This document shows positions 34,247 to 46,599 of a DNA stretch of 64,000 bases, one piece after another. Numbering within the stretch: position 1 is the first letter of the stretch; every line of letters begins with the position of its first letter. The stretch comes from Rhopalosiphum padi (Eukaryota > Arthropoda > Insecta > Hemiptera > Aphididae): positions 77,111,745-77,175,744 of the forward strand of contig NC_083599.1 of assembly GCF_020882245.1 (NCBI RefSeq). Direction: 5' to 3'. The position numbers and the translations under genes are program-made. Below the pieces are notes generated by a model. That model was not told the origin of the DNA and ran no database searches. It worked only from the letters and a program-made list of their open reading frames with translations.

Positions 34247-37200
34247 ATGGAAAGACTCGCTAATATTCAGGGTATGTACTTAAAAATTGTAAATATATTA
34301 TGTTTTTATTTATTTATTTATGGAATAAAAATATTCCAATTGCAATAACTGTGTTCAATTAGTATATATTTTTAAATCCTCATAAGTATATATAAAAGAA
34401 GAACAGGATTTTTTTTACGTTCCAATTTTGTGACGACACTAACTTTTTTCCAATTTTTTTTTCACAGAGATGTTCCAAATACTCTTCCTAAGTGTCACCA
34501 CGTCGCCCGATTTTTCATTTTTTTTTTATCTGAGGGAAGGGAGAGGGAGTTTGTATTTAAAGGTTACGGTTTTTTTAGCGTGTCATTTAAATTATTTAAC
34601 ATTTTTTTTTCACAAGATTTTACCAAATAAGCCTACGAGTAAATGACTTATTATTACCAATTCAATTTTATTTGTAATTTCAGTTAAAAATATCATAAAT
34701 TAAGTTAAATTATAAAAAAATATTATATATTTGCATAGGGTTTAAATACGAGTTTAATTATAATAAAAAAAAAAATTTATTTATGAATCAATTATTTAAC
34801 ACAAAACCGAAGCCTTGTTCAGCTATATTATATAATAAATTCTCGCATAATTATACAAAGTTAATAATTTGGTTCAAATATACATAATCTTTTTCAACTT
34901 GGGTTAATGTGCCTATAAGACCATCTCGTCTCACAAACAAACTTCTATTATTTTCTGTTCGTCATTAGATTTCTTCAATCGGCATCATTTCCATCTCTTC
35001 TACATCCCTTTTTATAACATCTTCCCACCACTTTCTTAGTCTTCCTAACGGTGTTTTACCTACATAAATACAAATATGTATGTTATTGTTTTAATTATAA
35101 ACCAAATAGAACTATAATAAATTGTAGTAAATAATTATGCTCATACTTCGGAGTCAGTATTCGCCACTTATGTATACTTTAACCTAGGTTATGTTTATTT
35201 TTAAACTTTAGCTAATCGGAATGTTGTTCGTATGGAGCCAGGAGTTCACGAGCGATCAAACATTTATATTGATAACTTAAATTTTCAATACTACAGCCAT
35301 AATGAAACTGCAAACAGAAGGTTAAATTTAATCATAAAATATAAAATAATACATTGGGGTAATTTAAGTATATAATTATTGATATTTTACTATTACCAGA
35401 CAATTGAGATGCACAAATTATTTCAATTCACAATGTCGAGGTAGAGGCAGCACAAAACTAGACAATAGTGATTTCAAGCTATTAAGACCTCATACATGTG
35501 CTCCACTACGACATGTAGAAAATAATGACAACCAAACGGCTTTAATTCGTTCATTAAGGCGGAGATCTACGAGAGAACAAACTAATATACGTTCAATTTA
35601 TAATGACGAGATTCAGAGGTATCTACTTTAAAGAAATGTTAACATATTTTAACCTGTATACTATACATAATATTCAATAATTAGGTTTCCAAGAGCAGCA
35701 GTGGCATATACTTTTTTGCAAGCAGCAAGGATGATGCACAGAGCGAGACGTGGGCACCAACCATCAATACCAAGTACAACGAGAGAATGGGGTGGTATGA
35801 TAAACTCTGAAGAATGGAGGCAGAGATATTTGAATACTATTGGAAACCGTAAGAATTATATTTTATTAATTATTGACAATTTGTAAAAATAAAAATGAAT
35901 GAATTAAACATTTTTAATTAATTATAACATGTATATTATTTATTATTAGAGACTAGGTTTTATCAAGGTGAATTAATTACTGAAGGTTTGTTTTATGGTA
36001 TTATATTCTTCAATACTGAAATAGTAACAACATTAAGGCAAAATAGCATAACAATAACAAATGTGGCAATAGACGGTACTTTTAAATGTCTTCCCAATCA
36101 TCCCTCTGATTTGCGTCAACTACTTACAGTACACATTATATTTAATAATATGGTAATAATATATTTTGTTTTAAACATTTTTGTGGGCTTAATTATTTTA
36201 AATTAACATACTTGGAAAATTTATAATAATGTTTATAGAGTTTCCCAGTGGTTTATGCATGCTTAACTCGTCACACACAAGCAGCGTATGCATGTGTTAT
36301 GCAGTACGTTTTAAGTCTTCATTTACCCAATTCAAATGAAGTACCAGTTCAAGTCATAACAGATTTTGAAAGTGGTCTTCGGAACGCCATAAGAATAGTA
36401 TTTCCTGAATGGCAACAAGTGGGTTGTTCTTTTCATTTCAATCAGGTAATAATCTGAAATACTTCCATTGTATTATTTATGTTCATAAATAAGGTACCTA
36501 TATTATAGCAGAATTTTATACTATTTTTATACAGGCTGTTTTAAGACACATACATCAAATTGGTTTAAGGAATGCTATTAGAACAAATATTACTAGTAGA
36601 AATATAGTACGCTTGGTAATGGAAATATTATAAGAAATATAATATGATTAAATTATACTATATATTATATTATTTTAGTTATTAGCTATTCCACACCTAC
36701 CGGCAAATGGACACAGATATCCCAATATTAGAGGATTTTCAATTGCTGATGGGTTGATGATGATCAAGGCGATTGCGATAGAGCAGCAAGTATTTGAAGA
36801 ACTACGGCCAGTTTTTAATTACTTTGATCGTTATTGGATGGGTGTGGTTGGTCCAGAAGGATTTTCTGTCCACGGATTTAATCATCGGACAAATAATTTT
36901 GTGGAGTCATTCCATGCGTCATTACTTGGGTACTTGGGAGTTCATCCACCATTATGGACATTTTATGGTAAATTTTTTTGAAGCACTTATAAAAAAATCA
37001 TAAATAATATTGGTATATTTAATATATTGATATATTATACTATAAATATTAGATCTAATCCGAAGTGTGGAGAACACAACAAGGTTGGAGCTGAGCCAAA
37101 TACTAAATGGCCAACAAGTAAGTTTAAAACATGGTAATAAATATATTTTAATAAGATCAAATAAAATTAACTATAATCATAATAATAAACTAATAACTTT

Positions 37201-39278
37201 CTTCTAAGTGTGTCTAGTATACCTAGTCATTGAGTAGGTCAAATGAATGTGTACAATTTAAATTCAATGATAAATGATTAAATATAATGAAAAAAGATTC
37301 TGAGTGGAAATGGTCTAGCTCTTGGTTTTTTCCGATAATTTAAAAAATATTGGCCAATATAAACTTTTGATAAAAAAAACCATCATTGTAAAGTTAAATA
37401 CATTCATTGCTTCACTCGGAATTTAAAATAGTAAATAAAACTTTATAAAATTCAATATATTTAACTATGTTTGTACAGGTACGAAGAAGATTTGTTTCAT
37501 CTAGAAATAGAAACAATATCGTTATAGAGAACGCATTACAAGACATTTTAAATGGAGGTGATACAATGATGTTTTTAAGACGAGTTGCATCAGTCAATGA
37601 AAGCTATATAAATAACACCTTAGGCCATGATGTCCACAATGTTGATGTGGATTACCCACCAATAGGTATCAATATATTATATAGGTTTTTTTAACATGTA
37701 TTTTTAATCATTTTCACAACTACTTATTGTGTCAGTCAACTACATTGCATTGTATTTGAATTAATAAAAAATAATAATTGCAGTTTACACTGTTGATTTA
37801 TTGGTTTAACTTAAAACCAATAACAAATAATTAAGATTTAAGAATAAAACTAACATTGAGTTTTAATAAAAAAATAAAAATATTTTTTATTTTGCATGTA
37901 CAAAACTTAGAAAATATTTATGATACTTTACCTTTAGATGCTCCAGTTTTTCCTGAACCATTGGTTGATGTTCCAGTACTTCAGGAACTGCCAGTAGCTA
38001 TTATAGCACCTGCTGTTGAGGACCCTACAGGTAAACAGTTAAAAAAAAATTTAATTTAGTATGATAGGCACAAGTTTCATTTTGAAAATAATTTTTCAAA
38101 ATACTTTCGCTATTGCTACTAAGTTATGATAATTGTAGTTATTTTCAAAATATGATGTAGGAAATGAAAATGCAACACAACAGATACAAAGGCCTAGATA
38201 TAATATGGCAGAAGTATGGAGAGAATTTTACAGAGAACTGGAAAATGAGGATGGTATAGTAGTGTTTAACTATATTATATAATAAAAATGAATTGGATTT
38301 TTATCTAGATTTAAATTTTAGATGTTGAAGTAATTGATGTTATTCAAGAACTACCAGCACCAGCAGTACTTGCAACTATTTCTACAGACACACCAACACC
38401 TATAAATAATGACAATGAAGGTAAAAAAATAATTTTTATCTTTAATTGGATGCAATAGATTCAAGACACAAAATAGACTTGTCTTAGGAACTATATTAAC
38501 TATTCAGATACAAAATTGATACAAACTTAGTATCTGAAAATATAAATATTGAGAAAAAGTTGTGTCCACATTTATTATACCTTTCTTCTAAGTAACGCAT
38601 AACATAACAAGTTGTATATGTAGTATGTTTAGAAAAATCAATTATACTTAGTTATTTTTAATACTAGAGACTACTAGTAGAGTTATTGATCTATATTCAA
38701 TTTAAATACAATAATTTTATTCGGCTCACTATAATAGTAAAACGAATTCTTTACATAACATTTGCTATGTTCTGTGTTAGTAAGGCAAAAACAATAGGAT
38801 ATAATATAGAGATGATGGGTACTATGTTCTAATCATCAATTTTTTTTTAATTATATTATTACTAAGAAAGCTGTATAACTTTAAACAAGATGATATCTTA
38901 ATGTTATTAAACTTAGTTTTGTTTAATATGTGTTTATAAAGGTGAAATAATTTTGATTTATATATTTATAGTGTAGGTATTATATAAAAAGTATCAACAT
39001 GGTGAAAAGGGGAAATTGTTATTGTTATATATATTATCAGTTATCATTAGTGTCAATTTGAATATAATATACAAACAATTGAAATATAACTATTTTATTT
39101 TTCAGAAATTACTGTAGAATTGTGCATTATATGTTTCAATGATGAGACAACTGTCATATTAAGACCTTGTGCTCATCAATTTTGTAATACCTGTGTAATT
39201 CGACTCATTCAAGAAAACATGAATAATTGCCCATTGTGCAGAACATTTACAATGGAATATCAAGGGATAATAATGTAG
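34247..39278 (+). CDS. FLYWCH - MULE transposase - RING finger fusion protein, 14 exons, intact
   Basis: Exons: 34247-34271, 35212-35320, 35400-35618, 35685-35848, 35950-36152, 36239-36445, 36535-36615, 36679-36967, 37053-37117, 37479-37665, 37911-38030, 38161-38253, 38322-38420, 39106-39278. All borders are GT-AG, the sum is 2034 nt and the frame is open for 677 residues. Residues ~22-78 are a FLYWCH-type zinc finger. The MULE DDE core keeps D214 (VAIDGTFK), D282 (VITDFESG), the C-x2-H motif GCSFHFNQ and E412 (TNNFVESFH). A Pro-rich acidic linker (~545-620) contains two related VQELP/IQELP segments. Residues 627-665 form a complete C3HC4 RING (CIIC, CAH, FCNTC, CPLC), predicting E3 ubiquitin-ligase activity. 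Exon 1 is inferred; an alternative start is the Met in VRMEPGVH of exon 2. MULE transposons usually lack so many introns, so a domesticated host gene is likely, though unproven. Confidence 0.85.
37118..37478 (+). other. Intron 9 of the FLYWCH-MULE-RING gene
   Basis: AT-rich with no coding. The longer introns 34272-35211 and 38421-39105 are also empty except for simple AT runs. Confidence 0.5.
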
Positions 39279-39431
39279 TAGAGTAGTAATTATAGTTTGT
39301 TATATATAAAATAGTATATGTTATACAGTATGTTTTTTTATATTATTTATTTTATACATGATATTTTTATGTAAATATTTAAATATTACCTGTGTTAGGT
39401 ATATTATGAGTCTACTGAGTATACTCGTTGA

Positions 39432-41580
39432 CTCCAAAAACCGCACACTTTTGATAAAATACAGGACAAAACCGCACATTTTTGGTAGGTTAAAACCGCA
39501 CACATTTAATAGGTTAAAACCGCACAATTATAAAAATTGTCGTATCCAAAAACCGCACAGTTATGACTTTGACCCCAAAAAGGTCGATAAACAAAAAACG
39601 CATATGTATATGTATAATTCATAATTTGTAATTCATAATTTAAATCAATAATTCATATTTATAATCTCATAGTTCAAAAAAATGTATTTATTTAAAAATT
39701 GTATACCTCTAATATTATGAATTAATGTCAACTTAAACATGTGTATATTAAATAATTTAAAATATTAATTAAAAAAAAAAAAAATGTAAAACTAAAAATT
39801 TATAGGAATTTCAAAAATTTAAAATATTAATTTAAAAAAAATTTAAAACTTTCAAAGTTTGATAGGCTGAAACCGACTGCCGACGTTTTTTAAAAACTGC
39901 ATACGATCTCCGTCACGTAAAAATACTTCCCAAAATTGAAACAAATACTCCTAAAAATAAATACAATTTAATTAAAAATCAAAAATATTATTATTATGTA
40001 CCTATTTACTAACTTGTTTTTGTTTTTCAATTGGACGGATTATATTTTGAATTCCCTTATGGTACTGGTTCATACGTGTCACTGTATCGATATGAATATT
40101 TCTTAAAACATCAATAACCATAAATACAGATGGATTCGGAGAATAAAATTCAGAATTAAACCCTTGGTGAAATCTTTCAGCTCCATTCGTAGTCCTTGTA
40201 GTTATATTTGCATTGATTGGATGGGTCCAAATTTCCATTGGGAATTGTCCTTCAATGTAGGTGTTAAGAATGTAGTCTCCAAATTCAGAACATGCATCTT
40301 GTGGACATATGGACATTAAATCAACGAATGCATCAGTGACTTCATGTACTGGTAAAAATGGTAATCCAAAAAACATTTTTAGCCACTCACCAGTTTCATT
40401 TTGCTTAGCATTATATGATTGTCGAAGGTTATTCTTTGATTGGATTTTCCGCCATAAAGCTTGACCAAAGTGGAATCTACAGCCTTTAACTGTTACTCCA
40501 GAAAATGTGCTTTGCACAGCCGTATGAGCAGCTATCTCAAAATCGAGATGGATAATGTTTATATTTAAAACTTGTCTTAACTCCAAACATATATTTTTAA
40601 TATTGACCCACATTTTTAAGTAACACGATTCAGTTTTAGAAGGTAAAAAAACAATGTACTAAAGGAAAATAATAATTTCTGCTCCATCCGTGTATAGTAT
40701 ACAGTTGATAAAAATACTTTGGTTTGTATGTAAAAGTACCGTCAGCCAAGTATTCATCACAATGATTACATAAAAATTCAATATTTTTTTTACACGTAAC
40801 AATAATCATTTCATCTTGTTTATACACGAAGGTCATTTTTTCATTTTGGCAGGTTAAAATATCGCTATTTAAAACAAAGTTTAGAGCGTCCTCCAAATTT
40901 TTCGGTAAATTTGGTAAAAGTTTCCTTCGTTCATTATATATCGACTTCCTTATTAAGTTTATGTCATTGCTTCCTATAACTGCATTATTGTCTATGGATA
41001 ATACCTCTTTCCGTATTATTTTTCGCGGTCTTTCATAAATGTCATTACAAGCCTTGCGTTTACATACATTACGTACCTCTTGAATTTGAATTTTCACAGT
41101 ATCCACCTGTTCATGTTTGTGTGTGTTATTTATTTTTAATATATTCTTCAATTGACTGCATGTTGTAACTGAGGATGTACAATTTTTAATAAAACACCGC
41201 CAAACAACATTTCCACTAATATTAACTCGAAATTTTCGGTATTTAAAATCGTCAAGTAATAAGCACTTTCCCCCTTTATTACTTTCAATAATTTTAAAAT
41301 CCATTATACAAATTTAAGATATCAACGTTTTAATACTAAATTATAGACGTAGGTACACTAATCGAATCGAGACCGCCTAATAACGAGTGACAACTAAATA
41401 CTTGATTATTGAATAGTACATATCTTATAATCTTATCTTTTCACTATTATAACTAAAAATAGTGTGCGGTTTTAACCCACTATAAATGTACGGCAATTTG
41501 TATACAATGACCGATAAGCTGTGCGGTTTTTGGCTATCGACCTTTTTAGGGTCAAAATCAAAAGTGTGCGGTTTTTGGAT
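39432..41580 (-). mobile_element. MULE-type DNA transposon with CCAAAAACCGCACA ends
   Basis: The right end (41518-41580), read inverted, is ATCCAAAAACCGCACACTTT followed by a GACCCTAAAAAGGTCGATA block. The same two blocks occur at the left at 39544-39595 in mirror orientation. Further AAAACCGCACA copies extend leftwards to 39432, so the true left edge is either 39544 or 39432. It encloses a FLYWCH-MULE transposase on the minus strand. No 8-10 bp target duplication is obvious. Confidence 0.7.
40002..41304 (-). pseudogene. FLYWCH-MULE transposase with one frameshift
   Basis: Reads from ATG 41304 to a stop at 40002 with a single frame change near 40640 in a run of T (after VHCFF; the second frame resumes PSKTESCYLKMWVN). 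The N-terminal FLYWCH-like region is FKYRKFRVNISGNVVWRC to the HKHE motif. The MULE core has D in YLADGTFTYKP, D in IIHLDFEIA, the C-x2-H motif GCRFHFGQAL and E in TNGAERFHQGF. No introns are visible, unlike the RING-bearing gene next door. With only one lesion the copy decayed recently. It lies inside matching terminal repeats and would be the transposase of that element. Confidence 0.8.
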
Positions 41581-41589
41581 GCAACCAAA

Positions 41590-43007
41590 ATATTACGTAC
41601 GGGCCTATATGCGGCCGCGATAATATCGGTCAATGAACTTGAGTACGCGCGAACGAAAATACATCAAATAGTACAATCGAAATTTTTCGCGAACGAAATA
41701 AAATGTTTAAAAAATGGTAAAGGTATATCAAATAAAAGCAAGTTGTATTTATTAAACCCTTTTTTAGATCAAGATGAAATAATAAGAGTTGGTGGAAGAT
41801 TAAATAATGCAGAAAATATGCAACGGGATAAAAAAAATCCGATAGTACTTCCAGCCAACACTCATTTCACAAAATTAGTATTTAGTCATGAACACATAAA
41901 ATTACTTCATGCGGGACCACAAGCACTATTAGCATCCGTACGCGAAAAATATTGGCTGTTAGGTGGACGAAATGTTGCAAAAACAACAGTGCATAAATGT
42001 ATCTCGTGTTTTCGCACTAAGCCAGCTACATATCAACCTATCCTAGGCAATCTGCCTGCCCCGCGAATAGAAGTGGCAAATCACGCCTTTTTAACGAGTG
42101 GAGTAGACTTCGCTGGGCCGACATTAATTAAAAATAGTTTAAGACGAAATGCACCGACGTCGAAGTGTTATATATGCGTGTTTGTCTGTTGTTCTCGAAA
42201 GCCGTGCACATTGAGTTGGTTGGTGACTTAACAACGAACTCGTTTTTGGCGGCACTCCGGCGATTTTGGGCCAGGCGTAGTATTGGTAAAATAATATACT
42301 CTGACAACGGAACAAATTTTGTAGGAGCAAATAGACGGTTAAAAGAGTTACGTGATTTATTTACATCTGAAATACACAAAAATATGATTTACCAGTGCGC
42401 CGCCGAAGTGGGAGTAGAATGGAAATTCATCCCCCCTCTCTTTCCCCATTTTGGAGGGTTATGGGAGGCAGCGGTGAAATCTATAAAAGGGCAATTGCAA
42501 AAGACTTTAGGAACAGCATCTCTTACTTATGAAGAAATGAACACAATATTAGTTCGAATCGAGGCATGTCTAAATTCGCGGCCTATTACACCTTTGTCAA
42601 ACGATCCATCCGATCTAAGTGCTCTTACCCCAGGTCACTTCATTATCGGAAGATCACTGACAAGTTTACCGGAACCTGACTTAGTAGACATGCCGACTAA
42701 TCGTCTCCATCGATGGCAAAGAAGCACTCAGTTGTTTCAACAAATTTGGCAGCGCTGGAGTAAAGAGTACCTCTCACAACTACAGGGCAGACAAAGATGG
42801 CCTAAATCCAAAGGTCCGAAAATAGAAGTGGGTGCTTTGGTTCTTTTTAAGGAAGACAATTTACCACCATTACGTTGGCAATTAGGGCGAGTTATGGAGG
42901 TATCCACAGGCAAAGATGGAGTCGTTCGAGTCGCTAAAGTTAGGACAGATCGTGGAGTATTACAGCCAGCCGGAAGGATGCTATGCCCATTACCTATATA
43001 TGATTAA
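41590..43007 (+). pseudogene. Bel/Pao retrotransposon integrase region, frameshifted
   Basis: The first frame runs from ~41590 and covers the end of the RNase H-like linker and the zinc-binding H2C2 module (H in FSHEHIKLLHAG, C-x2-C in HKCISCF), then the integrase first Asp (SGVDFAGP). A frame change near 42200 leads to the second frame ending at 43007, with the second Asp (YSDNGTNF), Glu (GGLWEAAVKS) and a C-terminal DUF5641-like domain (WQLGRVMEV). Protease, reverse transcriptase and gag are absent upstream because the MULE element abuts at 41580. It is a 3' fragment of a retroelement, inactive. Confidence 0.85.
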
Positions 43008-43154
43008 CAAATTAAAAATAAATATATTTATGGTACTTATATTGTATTTACATAATTATCATGTTTTTGTAAATTATTATTATTATTAACTTTTATTTTA
43101 AATGTATATTCTTATTTATAATTATGTATTTGTGATTTTACATTGAGTGTAAAA

Positions 43155-43454
43155 TGTCGGGCGGTATGTTCGGAACACCGATAACTAATATTAAATTTAA
43201 GATATCATATTATAACAACAAAATGCGATACGGCCGTTGTTCGTCGATATCTCGATTTAATTTCAGTTATACGTGAGACCGCGACGATCAACGGTCAATA
43301 ATCGTCGTCAAAATTGACGTAATTTATACTCAGAATCAAAGTGTATTAAATTGATTATATATATCACTTAAATTGTTAATTTGTATAATTCTCTTTATTT
43401 ATTATTAATTATAATAAATAGTCCTTTACACCATAAAGGAATTTGTAATAAACA
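43155..43454 (+). repeat. Probable 3' LTR of the Bel/Pao fragment
   Basis: Begins TGTCGGGCGG about 150 bp after the integrase stop and ends AATAAACA, giving the usual TG...CA borders over 300 bp. It is GC-richer near its start (CGATACGGCCGTTG). No partner LTR is present in the window, so the borders are inferred. Confidence 0.55.
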
Positions 43455-43519
43455 AAGGATTTTTATATATAATTATAAAAGTGCGAACGTACGAAATAAA
43501 CAAAACAATTTTTGTATAC

Positions 43520-43884
43520 TTAATTTCTCGTTCCCCAAAAATACAGAGGTCTTTAGTTAATATTCTTTGCAATGAACTGCGTGGAATACTCAACTGTTAT
43601 GACCGTCGGCGAATTGATTTTCCTGGACTCACTGTTACACTTTGTTGCACAACTGCGATTTGTTGTGCATTGCGTTGAGTGCGATTTCGCCCAGGTGACT
43701 TCACAGTAGCAACAGAACCAGTTGTTTCGAACTTTTTTATCAGTCGCAAAACTGTAGACTTATTGGGTGCTTCATTTCTTCCGAAAATCGCCTGAAGTCG
43801 CCTTACCGTCTCAGTCCCACTTTCATAATTTTGATAATAAGTTTTCACGATCTGAATACGTTGTTTATTTGTAAACCGCTCCAT
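43520..43884 (-). pseudogene. Mariner/Tc1-associated HTH (DUF4817-like) fragment
   Basis: ATG at 43884 starts MERFTNKQRIQIVKTYY, a helix-turn-helix typical of DUF4817-containing mariner-type transposases, continuing with a second helical unit (NKSTVLRLIKKFETTGSV) and GRNRTQRN. An in-frame TAA at 43597 stops it, and homology-like sequence (SIPRSSLQRILTKDL) continues to ~43525 before ending. No catalytic domain follows; this is a 5' fragment. Confidence 0.7.
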
Positions 43885-43985
43885 GATGACTGAACCAATA
43901 CAGAAAACAACAACTGATTATTAAATCGGAGTAAAAATAGATACTAGAAACGATAAAACAGGGCTGCAAACACAATATTTAAAAA

Positions 43986-44446
43986 ATGGCGGAAGATTCA
44001 AAAGTTGCGCACTTTACTGGACACCCTTCGTTCTTAGCATTAGCGGTACCCGATAGAATAATAAAAGTAAATGCATTAAAATTGTGCAAAATATATGTAT
44101 ACGTCCACATAACGACAAAAAATGTTTTGGTAAGAAATGTTTCAAATGCCATAAAGCCCATAATACAATGCTACATTTAAATTTAAGCAAAGACAGCGGA
44201 GAAAATACAAATAATACGACGACATCAACGAATAATAATAACGGTAACGTAAGTCGCTCCGATAATGAGAACACAACAGTTATAGCACATACAACAGTCA
44301 CAGCGGCCGCGGCTGCGTCTGATAACTCTGATAGCAAACACGTTATGTTATTCCCCGCCGTCATAAAAGTGTATAATAATAATGGGAATTCTAAATTCTG
44401 GTTTTTGTTTTTTAATATGTATAAAAACAACATTCAAATTTTGTAA
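43986..44446 (+). pseudogene. Bel/Pao gag (zinc knuckle) to protease-start fragment
   Basis: Two overlapping frames together encode a knuckle-like stretch (CFGKKCFKCHKAHNTMLH), an Asn/Thr-rich linker and HVMLFPAVIKVYNNNG, which resembles the gag-protease junction of Bel/Pao elements. A frame change lies near 44090. It is downstream of the integrase and LTR fragment, opposite to the normal gene order, so it is a separate or rearranged piece. Confidence 0.55.
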
Positions 44447-44449
44447 ACA

Positions 44450-46337
44450 AGTAACAACATTTAGGTAATAAAAAATATATAGGTATTTACATATTAAACC
44501 TAATCTAATATAATATGTTTAATATATATTGTCTATACAACTATACGAGTTCAGTAATTTTACCTTAAAACTATTTCATACAAATCCAAATGAACAAAAT
44601 CAAGTTGATATCCAAACACGTAAAATAATAAGGAAGGAGAGGTAGGTTTTTGAAAATTATTCTCAAGTATACGTTTCCAAAATTCCAAAATTAAAATTCA
44701 ACAATGTTCATTAGGAAAAAAGAAAAAATACAGTTTCCAAATGTTTGAGCTACCTTGTTTAAATTTAGTTCGTATTTCACTCGTCCAGACATACCGAATT
44801 TAAATAATATCGCCCTGTTCTTATTTGTTTATTTTTTCCGTATAAAATGTGAAATAACTTACAGCTGTACGAAATTGTATTTCTTCTTATTGTTGCGTTT
44901 GTATTATTAAAGCAAACATAATAAACATTACTTTTCCGAGTACTTATTTGACACGCCTTGCAATAGCACACCCGGACGGCCGTACGACAAAACTACACAT
45001 TAATATCAACGGATAAATCTCCATTCGTTAGTATAATAGTAAGATAAATCGATTTTGGAGTTTAGTGTATAAATATATTTCAGTAAACGTACCTTCTGTC
45101 GCCACTGACAATAGGATTACGGAATTTCACAAAATTGAAATATGGTCCAACGCCAATGTCGTGTAAATGACAAGATTGTTTAGGTCGCAAAATCGAACAA
45201 AACCCCCTAAAAAATAAAATATATTTTACGTTTATTTTATAAAAATGTGTCAAGTGGCGTAAATACGGGGGTTGCACGACGATGCTATAAAAATAATATA
45301 TTATTCGAATAATCGATTAAATAATCGCACAGCCCTACCTGTAATATATTGAGGTCATTAATCGGGATAAAAACTATTCTATCTTATGACGGAGATAAAA
45401 TTACACACATTGATCATAATTTCATCAAAATCAGTTGAGTAGTTTCGGAATGCATCGAAAACATGTATATGTGTAATTATAGGTATACAATTTATAAAAT
45501 GTACACGTTTATTTTAATTAGTAGATAACTCTGAGGTTTTTTAACTTAGAGAAATGCTATTGCAATAGAAACCTTTTCCGTGATATACTCACTTTTTAGT
45601 TTAAAAAAAATATTTGATAAAGTAGTTCCAGAGTTTACCCTGTACAAAGATTTTTATGTAGTTATATATAATATATCGTAGATATACGTTAAAAAATTAA
45701 AAATATTAAAGATAAATGTAGTAAATGTGTATTTATGATTTTTTGTTATTTGTAATAATTCATATAATAATAAAACCCCATTGAATAAACTATAATACTT
45801 TGTTAGATTTTTTTTATAGAAAACCGTAGACAATAAAATCATAGAAGTATGATGATTTTAAATAAAATTTAACACGGATTATTGACGAAACGATGAATGA
45901 AAAGACGACTAAGATTTTTTGATATATCAAGTTTATTTAGAACAGTGAAAAAAACTTTAATTTATAATGTTACACAAAGTGTACAAAGGTTTTATGAGGT
46001 GCACTGACAAGACGACAGGGAAGGGTACTTATCAAATGGTGTGTCAACCAATGCAATACCGGAATTACTCTAGCTATTGCACCACAGGGCAGGTGAACTG
46101 ATCGATGCAATGCCACAATAATTCAGACTACTACAACATTGACCGATTCACAAACCGTCCAATAAATTGTGCGCCGGTAAGTTGTCTTTCCTATTCCGGT
46201 AAGTCTGCCCGGGGCGGGTCTTACTATACGAAGTCGGAAAGACTGGGAATAAATAACAGTGGTGGGGGGGGGGTTCACCACGCCTTTTATAACTGGTTTA
46301 TCAGCGATTACACCGGGTCGATCTGTTACCAATTTTA
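44450..46337. other. Non-coding stretch
   Basis: No gene supported. At 45360-45480 the text around CATCAAAATCAGTTGAGTAG resembles the 3' tails of insect LINE elements. GC rises in 46100-46340. Confidence 0.4.
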
Positions 46338-46480
46338 CGCGGCCGGTGCCGTGTTCTGTTACTGATCATACGCGGCCGGTGCCGTGTTCTGTGACTGACA
46401 TATATTATGCAGCCGGTGTCTCACGCGCTCAGTGCCGTGTTTTGTTACTAACCATACGCGGCCGGTGCAAACGCATATCT
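46338..46480. repeat. GC-rich tandem repeat, ~36-bp unit
   Basis: Four diverged copies containing GCGGCCGGTGCCGTGTTCTG followed by TTACTGATCATA. It stands out by CpG content from the AT-rich surroundings. Open frames through it are an effect of the repeat, not evidence for a gene. Confidence 0.7.
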
Positions 46481-46599
46481 TTGCACCTGCTATATATTGC
46501 CAGGGGGTGCAACTACACCGGTGGTTGCCGTAGCATAGTCAGAGCACACGCACCCTCTTTCATGCACATAAACACAAGATACATTGAGTGCTGAAAGAG

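Noticed and set aside
43959..45335. CAGGGCTG at 43959 and CAGCCCT near 45330 could be hAT-type ends
   Set aside because: Only eight bases match, flanks show no 8-bp duplication and no transposase lies between; chance is sufficient.
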